From NCBI GenBank assembly GCA_934486705.1, contig CAKSQS010000035.1:1-27105 (forward strand): a stretch of DNA of 27,105 nt, given 5' to 3'. Shown piece after piece: positions 15,981 to 23,312 of the stretch. The notes beneath the pieces were generated by a model. It worked only from the letters and a program-made list of their open reading frames with translations. It was not told the DNA's origin and did no database searches. Both the position numbers and the translations under genes were made by a program. Numbering within the stretch: position 1 is the first letter of the stretch; every line of letters starts with the position of its first letter. Source of the DNA: an uncultured Eubacteriales bacterium (GTDB lineage: Bacteria > Bacillota > Clostridia > Oscillospirales > Acutalibacteraceae).

Positions 15981-16210
15981 TTTGTTTTCTCCTCTTTAAT
16001 AAACAGCACCGTTTGCGCCGTCATAGAAATTTTTTTAACCGCATAACCGTATGCGGGCAGTTCTTTTTTGTATTTTAAGAAAGAATGGTCAAGCGGCACA
16101 CCCGCAATTTGCTCTATTTCTTCAAATTTCAACGTCAATTGCGGTTTGCCGCAAGCCTATATGTATTTCCAAAGCGTGCTGTATTTGCCTGCACTTTGTT
16201 CACCCTGCAT
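15977..16210 (-). pseudogene. Small conserved protein interrupted by in-frame TAG
   Basis: Reading from ATG 16210 gives MQGEQSAGKYSTLWKYI, then TAG at codon 18 (16159-16157), then an uninterrupted 59 codons including LTLKFEEIEQIAGVPLDHSF and KKELPAYGYAVKKISM, ending in a TGA that overlaps the next gene's ATG. The whole frame reads like one 77-aa protein of a small clostridial family similar to DUF7662 (family name tentative). CAG to TAG is the simplest lesion. A TTG at codon 25 could allow restart. TAG is used as a genuine stop elsewhere (gene 26341-26559), so recoding is unlikely. Confidence 0.7.
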
Positions 16211-16214
16211 TAAC

Positions 16215-16513
16215 TCAGACATACTTTTCAATAAACTCCTCAAATGTCGGTATATCCTCCGCTTTCCAATAACGTCTGCAATCTGCGGTTCGGTTTAAAA
16301 GCATTTTGTTATAAAGCTCTCTGCGAAGTGTTGCAGGATCGTGAAAAAGCGTCCATTCATCTAACAAATTGTTGATTTCCGGCTCTGTATATTGCCGATT
16401 CGGCTCAATTTTTTCAGCCAGATACCAAATCGCAGCAAGCTTCTTTTTATGCTTTGCAGGAAGGGCTGTTAAACGCCCCGTATCGTCCAAAACGGTATAA
16501 GCTCATAATTCAT
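16215..16513 (-). pseudogene. DUF2087 protein with N-terminal frameshift
   Basis: The main open frame encodes a DUF2087 domain (DDTGRLTALPAKHKKKLAAI, then LLDEWTLFHDPATLRRELYNKMLLNR), a short DNA-binding-associated domain. It has only a poorly placed TTG start at 16490. In another frame ATG 16513, with GGTGAT ahead, encodes MNYELIPF, exactly the kind of N-terminus expected, then runs into stop. One extra T in the run at 16492-16489 would give MNYELIPFLDDTGRL in a single frame. So this is a 1-nt deletion or a base-calling error in a homopolymer. It is 12 nt after the 55-aa membrane protein gene. Confidence 0.75.
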
Positions 16514-16525
16514 TTTACATCACCG

Positions 16526-16693
16526 CTATTCCTTTTTATTTGTGCCCCGAAAATTTAACGCACCGATAAAACAGCCGAATGCACCTACGCCAAGCAGTGC
16601 CGCAAACAGCCACAATTTCATATAGGCAAAAATGCAGCCCGCAAGCAATATTAAAGCGCCCGCAGCTATCAGCAATCTCACTGTTGTATTCAT
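16526..16693 (-). CDS. 55-aa two-helix membrane protein
   Basis: Begins MNTTVRLLIAAGALILLAGC and has two hydrophobic helices (about 6-22 and 26-45), then a polar basic tail (NFRGTNKKE). ATG 16693 overlaps the TetR stop (ATGA) and has GGGAG about 6 nt upstream inside the TetR gene, so it is translated with TetR. The start at 16801 would overlap TetR extensively and is rejected. Function unknown; its position right after the repressor suggests a role under its control. Confidence 0.75.
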   Translation of the reverse strand: MNTTVRLLIAAGALILLAGCIFAYMKLWLFAALLGVGAFGCFIGALNFRGTNKKE

Positions 16694-17274
16694 CCTATCT
16701 CCCCCGATTTGGATTTTACAAGCAGCATCATAGCCTGAAATTCGGTTGAGAGCATCCGCCCGAGGGTTTCCTCTGAAAAACGGCAGACCCGCGTAGCGCA
16801 CAGAGCGCCGACGCCGAATGTGTATATCCAGACATTTTCAAAAAGCAGCTTTGCCTGTTCCTCGCTCATACCGTATTCCTTGCATATAAGCCCTATGCTG
16901 GTTTCCGCCGTTGGACCGAGCTCGCCGAATACATCTTCAAAACTTACGGCATTGCGGTTTTCCTGCATAAACAGCAGCTGATAAAGCTTAGGCTCTTCAG
17001 CACCGAACAGCACCATCTGCATTCCTACCTGCTTGAAAAACGGCATATCGGACATTTTTCGCTTTGCAAAGCCCTCAAAACGCTGCATGGCGGCTTTGCG
17101 CACCTCGTCCTGCACCTCTTTCATACTGTCAAACACCGTGAATATAGGTCTGGCGGAAGTGCCGAGCGCCGCGCCCAATTCATTGGCGGTAAGCGCCCGA
17201 ACGCCCTTTTGCGATACTATTTCAAGTGCGGTCTGCACAATTTCTTCCTTTGTAAATTTAGGCTTTGGCGGCAT
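16690..17274 (-). CDS. TetR family transcriptional regulator
   Basis: 194 aa. Residues about 5-50 are the TetR DNA-binding domain (FTKEEIVQTALEIVSQKGVRALTANELGAALGTSARPIFTVFDSMKEV). The rest is an all-helical ligand/dimerisation domain. ATG 17274 has AAGGG 8 nt upstream; GTG 17283 and ATG 17280 are in frame but less well placed. It is first in a minus-strand operon reaching to 14392, with a consensus promoter and a tandem repeat in the leader that is a likely self-operator. The ligand is unknown. Confidence 0.93.
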   Translation of the reverse strand: MPPKPKFTKEEIVQTALEIVSQKGVRALTANELGAALGTSARPIFTVFDSMKEVQDEVRKAAMQRFEGFAKRKMSDMPFFKQVGMQMVLFGAEEPKLYQLLFMQENRNAVSFEDVFGELGPTAETSIGLICKEYGMSEEQAKLLFENVWIYTFGVGALCATRVCRFSEETLGRMLSTEFQAMMLLVKSKSGEIG

Positions 17275-17302
17275 ACACATCACCCTTTCAATTAAAAGTG
17301 TT

Positions 17303-17330
17303 CGTTTTGCAACGTGCGTTTTGCAATGTG
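17303..17330. repeat. 14-bp tandem repeat, probable TetR operator
   Basis: CGTTTTGCAACGTG (17303-17316) is followed directly by CGTTTTGCAATGTG (17317-17330), 13 of 14 bases identical. It covers roughly +1 to +28 of the transcript from the adjacent promoter, an ideal place for a repressor. Copies 14 bp apart lie on partly different helix faces, so two dimers or one bridged pair are possible. Confidence 0.7.
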
Positions 17331-17336
17331 TATTTT

Positions 17337-17365
17337 AGTATATCACCTATTCTGCACTTTGTCAA
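17337..17365 (-). promoter_or_regulatory. Sigma-A promoter of the TetR operon
   Basis: On the minus strand TTGACA (17365-17360), 17-nt spacer, TATACT (17342-17337). Near-consensus, so the operon would be strongly expressed unless repressed at the tandem site just downstream. Confidence 0.88.
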
Positions 17366-17381
17366 GCACTTTAGGCGGTAT

Positions 17382-17435
17382 AAAAAAGCATTCCTGCTTT
17401 TTGGCTCACGTCAAAAAGACAGGGATGCTTTTAAT
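17382..17435 (-). terminator. Terminator after the alaS-HIT-PRT operon
   Basis: A long imperfect hairpin: the AAAAGCAT...CAGG...CAAAAAG arm near 17382-17403 pairs with the arm near 17412-17435, ending in a T-run on the minus strand. Its half ACGTCAAAAAGACAGGGA resembles modules in the repeat mosaic at 26940-26990, so it may be repeat-derived. Confidence 0.8.
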
Positions 17436-17455
17436 ATCTGTAAACAACGATTTGA

Positions 17456-17995
17456 TTATTTAAAGAAAAGCGGCAGCTTTTCAAGGAAAATTATATCCTT
17501 GCGGTCGGCAGCGTCGCCCTCTGCCAAAAATGCGCAAGCAGCGGCTTCTGTTCCGCCCGCCTCTTTCACAAGCTCGCGCACGGCGGCAAGCGATTCGCCC
17601 GTGCTTATAACATCGTCTATAATAAGCACTCTTTTGCCCTTTATAAGGTTGGTTTCGCTTTCCCCCAAAAACAGGTGCTGCTCGTGCTGCGTTGTAATTG
17701 AGGTAACGTTTACCTCAAGCGGGTGGCGCATATACACCTTCATACCCTTGCGGGCAATTATATAGGGCTTGCCCGTCTGGCGCGCCATTTCATAAGCTAT
17801 CGGAATGCTCTTTGCCTCCGGCGTTAAAATAACGTCAAACTCGGGCAGCTTTTTGCGCAGCTCCTCGCAGCCCGCAACAGTCAGCTCAACATCGCCGAAA
17901 ATTATAAACGCGGCAATGTCCATTTTCTCGTTTACAGGAAATTTTTCAAGCCGTCTTTCAAGACCGGCTATTTTCATAGTGTAATATTCAGCCAT
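17456..17995 (-). CDS. Phosphoribosyltransferase, adenine-PRT-like
   Basis: 179 aa. The PRPP-binding motif is VLIIDDVISTGESL; the N-terminal half has AAFIIFGDVELTV and DVILTPEAKSIPIAYEMARQ, matching a clostridial branch usually labelled adenine phosphoribosyltransferase. It would convert a purine base and PRPP to the nucleotide. The ending AEGDAADRKDIIFLEKLPLF is characteristic of this branch, but base specificity is inferred. AAAGGGG precedes the ATG. Third gene after alaS and the HIT gene (36-nt gap). Confidence 0.85.
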   Translation of the reverse strand: MAEYYTMKIAGLERRLEKFPVNEKMDIAAFIIFGDVELTVAGCEELRKKLPEFDVILTPEAKSIPIAYEMARQTGKPYIIARKGMKVYMRHPLEVNVTSITTQHEQHLFLGESETNLIKGKRVLIIDDVISTGESLAAVRELVKEAGGTEAAACAFLAEGDAADRKDIIFLEKLPLFFK

Positions 17996-18031
17996 TTTTT
18001 ATTCCCCTTTAAAATATTAAATACAGCCGTA

Positions 18032-18373
18032 TCAGCCGGGCGGCCACGCAAGGTTTCTGCGTGCCAGCAAATGAAAATGCATATGGTGAACGGTTTGACC
18101 GCCGTCCACCCCGCAGTTATTCACAACGCGGTAGCCGTTTTCAAGGTTTTCCTGCTTTGCGATTTTCGCAATTGCCTCAAAAACGCGCGCAACCTCTATG
18201 CTGTTTGAAGAATCTATTTCATCAGCCGAGGCAATATGCTTTTTCGGAATTACCACCGCGTGGAACGGCGCCTGCGGGTCAATATCCTTAAAAGCGTACA
18301 CATATTCGTCCTCATACACCTTGGTGCTCGGTATTTCCCCCGCCGCTATTTTGCAAAATAAACAGTCTGCCAT
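18032..18373 (-). CDS. HIT family nucleotide-binding hydrolase (HinT-like)
   Basis: 113 aa. The histidine triad is in QTVHHMHFHLLARR; the N-terminus MADCLFCKIAAGEIPSTKVYEDE carries the CxxC and start typical of bacterial HinT/YcgF-like proteins, and FHAVVIPKKHIAS is also conserved. These enzymes hydrolyse AMP-amidates, including aminoacyl-AMP released by tRNA synthetases, which fits its place 3 nt after alaS. Confidence 0.95.
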   Translation of the reverse strand: MADCLFCKIAAGEIPSTKVYEDEYVYAFKDIDPQAPFHAVVIPKKHIASADEIDSSNSIEVARVFEAIAKIAKQENLENGYRVVNNCGVDGGQTVHHMHFHLLARRNLAWPPG

Positions 18374-18376
18374 TTT

Positions 18377-21001
18377 TCACACTCCTATTTGAGCGGCAAT
18401 TACCTGCTCGGCAGTGCCGAGCGCCTTATCCGCCGCCGAAATATCCTTGCCGCCCGCCATTGCAAGGTCGGGCTTGCCGCCGCCGTTGCCGCCGGCTGCC
18501 TTTGCAACCTCGCGCACCAAGTTGCCCGCGTGCGCGCCTTTACTCTGCGCTTCCTTGCCGCAGGCGGCGCAGAAGGTAAGCTTTTCGCCGTTTACCGCAG
18601 CCAATACCACAACCGCGTCGGCATAATTTGCCTTTACGGTCTCGGCGGTCTTTTTAAGCTCATCTGGGGCAGTGCCGTCAAGCCGCGCCGCCGCAACCTT
18701 AACGCCGCCTATCTCCTTTGCGCTGTTTATTATCTCGGTTATCTTGCCCGCTGCCAATTTAGCCTCGGTTTTTTCAAGCTGTTTTTTCACGTCTCTAAGG
18801 TCGTTTGTAAGCTGCAAAGCGCGCTTTGAAATATCGCCCGCAGAGCATTTTAAAGTGTTTGCCGTACTTGCTATAAGTGCCTTATCGGCATTTATAAGGG
18901 ATATAACGTTAAGCCCCGTTACCGCCTCAATACGGCGAACGCCCGCCGCAACGCTTGATTCCGAAATTATTTTGAAAAGCCCAATTTTGGCGGTGTTATC
19001 AATATGCGTACCGCCGCAGAACTCAATTGATTTATCCTTTACGTTTACAACGCGCACTATTTCGCCGTATTTCTCGCCGAAAAGCGCCATTGCGCCGAGC
19101 TTACGAGCCTCGGCTATGGGCATTTCGGTATTTTCAACCGCAATACCCTCAAGTATGGCGGTGTTTACAAAGCTTTCAACCTTTTCGGTCTCTTCGGCGG
19201 TTAAAGCCGAAAAATGCGTAAAGTCAAAACGCACCGCGTTTTCGTTTACAAGCTGACCCGCCTGCTCAACGTGCGTGCCCAAAACCGCGCGCAGACCCGC
19301 CTGCAAAAGGTGCGCCGCTGTGTGGTTGCGGCGAATGGCGCTGCGGCGCTCGGTATCAATTTCCGCCGTAACGGTATCATCCACGCTTAAAGTACCCTTT
19401 TCAACCGTGCCGAAGTGGGTAAACACGCCGCCCGCGGTCTTCTTTGTATCGGTAACCTTAAACACGGCATTGTCTGTATAAATAACACCCGTATCGCCCA
19501 CCTGACCGCCGCTTTCGGCGTAAAATGCGGTTTTATCAAGCACTATGATTGCCTTTGCGCCCTCTGCGGCATAGGATGTATGCTCGCCATCCGCCACAAT
19601 ATCAAGCACGCGCGCGCCGCACTTGTTTTCGGTATATCCCACAAATTCGGTAGCGGGTATATTATCAAAGCTTATGCCGTCGCTCTTCCAGCTTTCCGCA
19701 TCGGCAGATTTGCGGGAGGAACGCGCCATTTGGCGCTGGTTTTCCATAAGCTCGCGGAATTTTTCCTCGTCTACGGTCATATTGTTTTCGGCTAAAATAT
19801 CCTTTGTAAGGTCAAGCGGAAAACCGTAGGTATCGTAAAGCTTAAACGCGTCCTCACCCGAGAGCACGCCGCCCGCCTTTATCAGGTCTTTAAGCAAATT
19901 CAAGCCTTGGTCTATGGTTTTATTAAAGTTGCTTTCCTCATTGGAAATAACCTTTTTAATAAGCTGCTCTTTTTCCACAAGCTCGGGGTAGCCCGCCTTG
20001 TTTTCGGCAATAACGGCGTTTGAAAGCTCGGTTAAAAACGGCTTATTTATGCCTATAAGCTTGCCGTGCCTTGCCGCGCGGCGTATTATACGGCGAAGAA
20101 CGTAGCCCCTGCCCTCGTTTGACGGAATAATACCGTCGCTTATCATAAATACCGAGGCTCTTATGTGGTCGGTTACAGCACGGATAGAAATATCGGTATT
20201 ATCGTCCTTTCCGTACTCCTTGCCCGACATTTCGCAGACCTTATTTAATATGTTGCGTATGGTATCGACCTCGAACATATTATCAACCCCCTGCATAACG
20301 CAGGCAAGACGCTCAAGACCCATTCCGGTATCTATATTCTTATGCTCAAGCTCGGTGTAGGTGCCGTCTCCTATATTGTTGAACTGGGAGAAAACGTTGT
20401 TCCATATTTCCATATAGCGGTCGCAGTCGCACCCCGGCTTGCAATCGGGGCTGCCGCAGCCGTATTTCTCGCCGCGGTCGAAGTATATTTCGCTGCACGG
20501 TCCGCAAGGGCCTGTGCCGTGCTCCCAGAAGTTATCCTCTTTGCCGAGCCTTACAATGTGGCTTTCGGGCACGCCTATTTTATCACGCCAGATAGCGTAG
20601 GCTTCGTCGTCCTCCTCATAAACCGAGGGCCATAATAAATCAGACGGAATTTCCAGCACCTTGGTTAAAAATTCCCACGCCCATTCTATTGCTTGCTCCT
20701 TAAAATAATCGCCGAAAGAGAAATTGCCGAGCATTTCAAAATATGTGCCGTGGCGCGCGGTGTGCCCCACACGCTCAAGGTCGGGCGTTCTTATGCACTT
20801 CTGGCAGGTTGTAACCCGCTTTGAGGGCGGCGTTACCTCGCCCGTGAAGTATTTTTTCATAGGCGCCATACCCGAGTTTATAAGCAGCAAAGACTTATCG
20901 TTATTAGGCACTAACGAAAAGCTTTTCAGCCGCATATGCCCCTTAGTTTCAAAAAACGAAAGATATTTTTCACGCAGGTCGTTAAGCGAAGTCCACTCCA
21001 T
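18377..21001 (-). CDS. alaS: Alanine--tRNA ligase
   Basis: 874 aa, full length. The N-terminal class II core has EKGHMRLKSFSLVP-like and LLLINSGMAPMKKYFTGE blocks and RHGTYFEMLGNFSFGDYFK. The editing domain has the zinc motif H560TAAH and C662GGTH (ligands H560, H564, C662, H666) that clears Ser-tRNA(Ala). A C-terminal DHHA1-type domain (GGGNGGGKPDLAMAGG) ends the protein. It charges tRNA(Ala) in the cytoplasm. It leads an operon with HIT and phosphoribosyltransferase genes. The leader is only about 32 nt, so no T-box fits. Confidence 0.99.
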   Translation of the reverse strand: MEWTSLNDLREKYLSFFETKGHMRLKSFSLVPNNDKSLLLINSGMAPMKKYFTGEVTPPSKRVTTCQKCIRTPDLERVGHTARHGTYFEMLGNFSFGDYFKEQAIEWAWEFLTKVLEIPSDLLWPSVYEEDDEAYAIWRDKIGVPESHIVRLGKEDNFWEHGTGPCGPCSEIYFDRGEKYGCGSPDCKPGCDCDRYMEIWNNVFSQFNNIGDGTYTELEHKNIDTGMGLERLACVMQGVDNMFEVDTIRNILNKVCEMSGKEYGKDDNTDISIRAVTDHIRASVFMISDGIIPSNEGRGYVLRRIIRRAARHGKLIGINKPFLTELSNAVIAENKAGYPELVEKEQLIKKVISNEESNFNKTIDQGLNLLKDLIKAGGVLSGEDAFKLYDTYGFPLDLTKDILAENNMTVDEEKFRELMENQRQMARSSRKSADAESWKSDGISFDNIPATEFVGYTENKCGARVLDIVADGEHTSYAAEGAKAIIVLDKTAFYAESGGQVGDTGVIYTDNAVFKVTDTKKTAGGVFTHFGTVEKGTLSVDDTVTAEIDTERRSAIRRNHTAAHLLQAGLRAVLGTHVEQAGQLVNENAVRFDFTHFSALTAEETEKVESFVNTAILEGIAVENTEMPIAEARKLGAMALFGEKYGEIVRVVNVKDKSIEFCGGTHIDNTAKIGLFKIISESSVAAGVRRIEAVTGLNVISLINADKALIASTANTLKCSAGDISKRALQLTNDLRDVKKQLEKTEAKLAAGKITEIINSAKEIGGVKVAAARLDGTAPDELKKTAETVKANYADAVVVLAAVNGEKLTFCAACGKEAQSKGAHAGNLVREVAKAAGGNGGGKPDLAMAGGKDISAADKALGTAEQVIAAQIGV

Positions 21002-21039
21002 AAATATACATCCTTAAATAAACATAATTTGACTTATAT

Positions 21040-21068
21040 ATTATATACTCAACGCGTTTATTTGTCAA
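21040..21068 (-). promoter_or_regulatory. Perfect consensus promoter for alaS
   Basis: On the minus strand TTGACA (21068-21063), 17-nt spacer, TATAAT (21045-21040): both hexamers and the spacing match the sigma-A consensus exactly. The start would be near 21033, giving a leader of about 32 nt. Confidence 0.92.
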
Positions 21069-21161
21069 TCCCGCCGTTTACGATATTTCAATTTTTCGGA
21101 AAATATGATAATATAAGGAAAACGGTGTTTTCGGTTGTATAAGAAGTGAGGGGGCGGTTTT

Positions 21162-21698
21162 GTGAGCGGTGAAGATAAATACCGATTGTTTTTAAGCGGA
21201 GACGAAGACGCATTTGACGAAATAATGCGCGAATATTTTGACGGGCTTATATTCTTTATAAACAGATATGTAAACGACCCGCACACCGCCGAGGATATTG
21301 CCATAGACGTATTCGCCTATATAGCGGAAAACAGGCGGAAATATAACTTTAAGGTATCGCTTAAAACCTATATTTATATGATAGGCAAAAGCCGCGCGCT
21401 AAACTTTATTAAGCACCGAAAGCGGCACGCCGCCGAGGAATTACACGAGAATATATCGGCAGAAGATTCATCCCCCGAAAGCGCTTTTTTAAAAAGCGAA
21501 CAGGCGCGCTTATTAAACGCCGCTTTGTTACGGCTGCCGCCCGATATGCGCGCGGCTGTGCACCTTGTTTATTTTGAGGGGCTTTCATATAAGGAAACCG
21601 CCGAGATTTTGAAAAAATCGGCAAAGCAGGTTGATAATTTGCTCTGCCGCGCAAAATCGGCTTTGCGAAAAGAGCTTGAAAAGGAGGATATACCGTGA
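21162..21698 (+). CDS. ECF-type RNA polymerase sigma factor
   Basis: 178 aa. Region 2 is within about residues 15-85 (EYFDGLIFFINRYVNDPHTAEDIAIDVFAYIAENRRKYN, then KTYIYMIGKSRALNFIKHRKR), and region 4 near 120-170 has the helix-turn-helix LPPDMRAAVHLVYFEGLSYKETAEILKKSAKQVDNLLCRAKSALRK. GTG start with GGGGGCGG about 7 nt before. Its end overlaps the next gene by GTGA, linking it to a membrane partner. The target promoters are not visible here. Confidence 0.93.
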   Translation: MSGEDKYRLFLSGDEDAFDEIMREYFDGLIFFINRYVNDPHTAEDIAIDVFAYIAENRRKYNFKVSLKTYIYMIGKSRALNFIKHRKRHAAEELHENISAEDSSPESAFLKSEQARLLNAALLRLPPDMRAAVHLVYFEGLSYKETAEILKKSAKQVDNLLCRAKSALRKELEKEDIP

Positions 21699-22828
21699 AA
21701 AGCTTTGAAGAAAGAAAGGCAGAAGTCTGCCGCCGCCGCAAAATTATTGAAAAAAAGCGGAAAAAGAGAAATAAATTACTGCTTTGCGCCGCTCCCGTAA
21801 TTATCGCTGTCAGCATAGTTATCACCGTGAATTATTCCGATATTTTTTCACTTAACAGCGCAAAAAACGAAAGCCCTTACGGCAGCACCATATCCCCCGA
21901 TACCGATTTACCCATGCTCGAAATAAGCGCGCCCGAAGGCGGCTACGGCTACGAGAGCTACTTTGCGCGCGATATTTCGGAGCTTGTGAACGCGAACCCC
22001 TGGAACGAGAATATTTCAATTAACGCGCTGCCCGTTTTCAGGGCTAAAAACGATACACCCGAAAATAAATTAAAAGAACTGATAACCGCCACCGCCGAAA
22101 AGTTTAATTTAAAGGGCTTTAATAGCTTTACAAATGACGGCGGCGCGGTATCCGCCGAGAGCGAAAGCATAAAAATCACGGCAACCGATACTGATATTTC
22201 CGTTTATTTTAAAAAAGCCGAAAAGCTGCCTGAAAGGTATAATTTCGGGTATTATGCATCATATAAGGACATGAAAAAGAGCGCCGAATATTTAAAGAAT
22301 AAATACAGCGCTTTATTTGAAAGTGAAAAGTATATTTTAAATTTATACGGCGGCGACTGTGATATTTACGGCAGGCAGACATATCATATCAGCTTTTATA
22401 AGGACAGCGACGATATAGTTCAAAAAATAATAAATTACAATTTTTACAAAACCTATTTCACCCCGAATGATAATGGGGAATTGGAACAAATAAGCACCGA
22501 TTCGCCCAATCTCGGTGATAAAATTGGGAATTACCCCGTTATATCTCCCGATAAGGCAGAGGAGCTTTTATATAACGGGAAATATGTTACCTCCGCCCCC
22601 GCCGCAATTAAAAAAAGCGATAAAACGGCGCAAACCGAGCTTGTTTATCGGTTTGCGCCGTGGGAAAAATATTATATGCCCTATTACCGTTTTTTGGTGG
22701 CGGAAGAAAGCACGGGAAATGAAAGCTTGGAAAAACAGGGCTTTAAAAGCTACTGCGCATATTATGTTCCCGCAGTCCAGGATAAATATATAGCAAATAT
22801 GCCGCTGTGGAGCGGTGCTGTTAACTGA
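21695..22828 (+). CDS. Single-pass membrane protein, probable anti-sigma partner
   Basis: 377 aa. The N-terminus is short, basic and cytoplasmic (MKSFEERKAEVCRRRKIIEKKRKKRNK), then one helix (about 28-46), then a large extracellular domain rich in Tyr, Asn and charged residues. No zinc-binding anti-sigma motif is visible, and I cannot match the outer domain to a family. The GTG start overlaps the sigma-factor stop (GTGA), which is the standard layout for a sigma and its inhibitor or sensor. That role is inferred from context. Its 3' end overlaps the convergent kinase gene by 8 bp. Confidence 0.72.
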   Translation: MKSFEERKAEVCRRRKIIEKKRKKRNKLLLCAAPVIIAVSIVITVNYSDIFSLNSAKNESPYGSTISPDTDLPMLEISAPEGGYGYESYFARDISELVNANPWNENISINALPVFRAKNDTPENKLKELITATAEKFNLKGFNSFTNDGGAVSAESESIKITATDTDISVYFKKAEKLPERYNFGYYASYKDMKKSAEYLKNKYSALFESEKYILNLYGGDCDIYGRQTYHISFYKDSDDIVQKIINYNFYKTYFTPNDNGELEQISTDSPNLGDKIGNYPVISPDKAEELLYNGKYVTSAPAAIKKSDKTAQTELVYRFAPWEKYYMPYYRFLVAEESTGNESLEKQGFKSYCAYYVPAVQDKYIANMPLWSGAVN

Positions 22829-23312
22829 TATGCTTTAAAATTTCGGCTACCGTTTCCTCTGCGTTGCCGCTTTTCACCGTTATATCGGCATATTTTTTAT
22901 AAAGCGGCAGCCTTTCGTTATAAACGCTTTCAAGCGTTTCGCCCCGCCGCATTGCAATACCGCGCGTTGTGATATTGTTTATGCGGCGCTTTATTTCTTC
23001 AAGCGGAACATCAAGAAACACTGTTTTACCGCCGCTTTTAAGCTTTTTCATAGCCCTTTCGCCGAAAACCGCGCTGCCGCCCGTTGCAACCACCGAATTT
23101 TCAAAATCCGCCGCAGCTATTACGTTTTCCTCGGTTTTAAGAAAGAAATCAAGCCCGCTGCCGTCTATTATTTCCTGCAGCTTTTTGCCGGTTTCCTGCT
23201 GAATTAAAAGGTCGGTATCGGAAAACCGCATACCCGCCGCCTTTGCCAGCAAAACGCCCACCGTGCTTTTGCCCGAGCCCGGCATACCTATTAAAATTAT
23301 GTTCCCGCTCAT
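22821..23312 (-). CDS. Shikimate-kinase-like small-molecule kinase
   Basis: 163 aa. Walker A GMPGSGKST is at 9-17, and D32 and D34 (SDTD) are kept, as are R117 and the R134-LPLY block that corresponds to the R136 site. However the shikimate-binding arginine of the FRxxE motif is L58 (FFLKTE), and the GGG glycine loop reads GGS (78-80). These differences make a substrate other than shikimate quite possible. It shares the TGATG overlap with the UPF0210 gene, so it is co-translated with it; no other aromatic-pathway gene is near. Confidence 0.85.
   Translation of the reverse strand: MSGNIILIGMPGSGKSTVGVLLAKAAGMRFSDTDLLIQQETGKKLQEIIDGSGLDFFLKTEENVIAAADFENSVVATGGSAVFGERAMKKLKSGGKTVFLDVPLEEIKRRINNITTRGIAMRRGETLESVYNERLPLYKKYADITVKSGNAEETVAEILKHIS

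Noticed and set aside
16157..16159. TAG recoded as an amino acid
   Set aside because: TAG is used as the natural stop of gene 26341-26559, and other genes show no internal TAG.
18389..21017. Many plus-strand frames opposite alaS
   Set aside because: All are shadows of a conserved full-length alaS.
21002..21161. T-box riboswitch in front of alaS
   Set aside because: The consensus promoter leaves only about 32 nt of leader, and no T-box core is seen.
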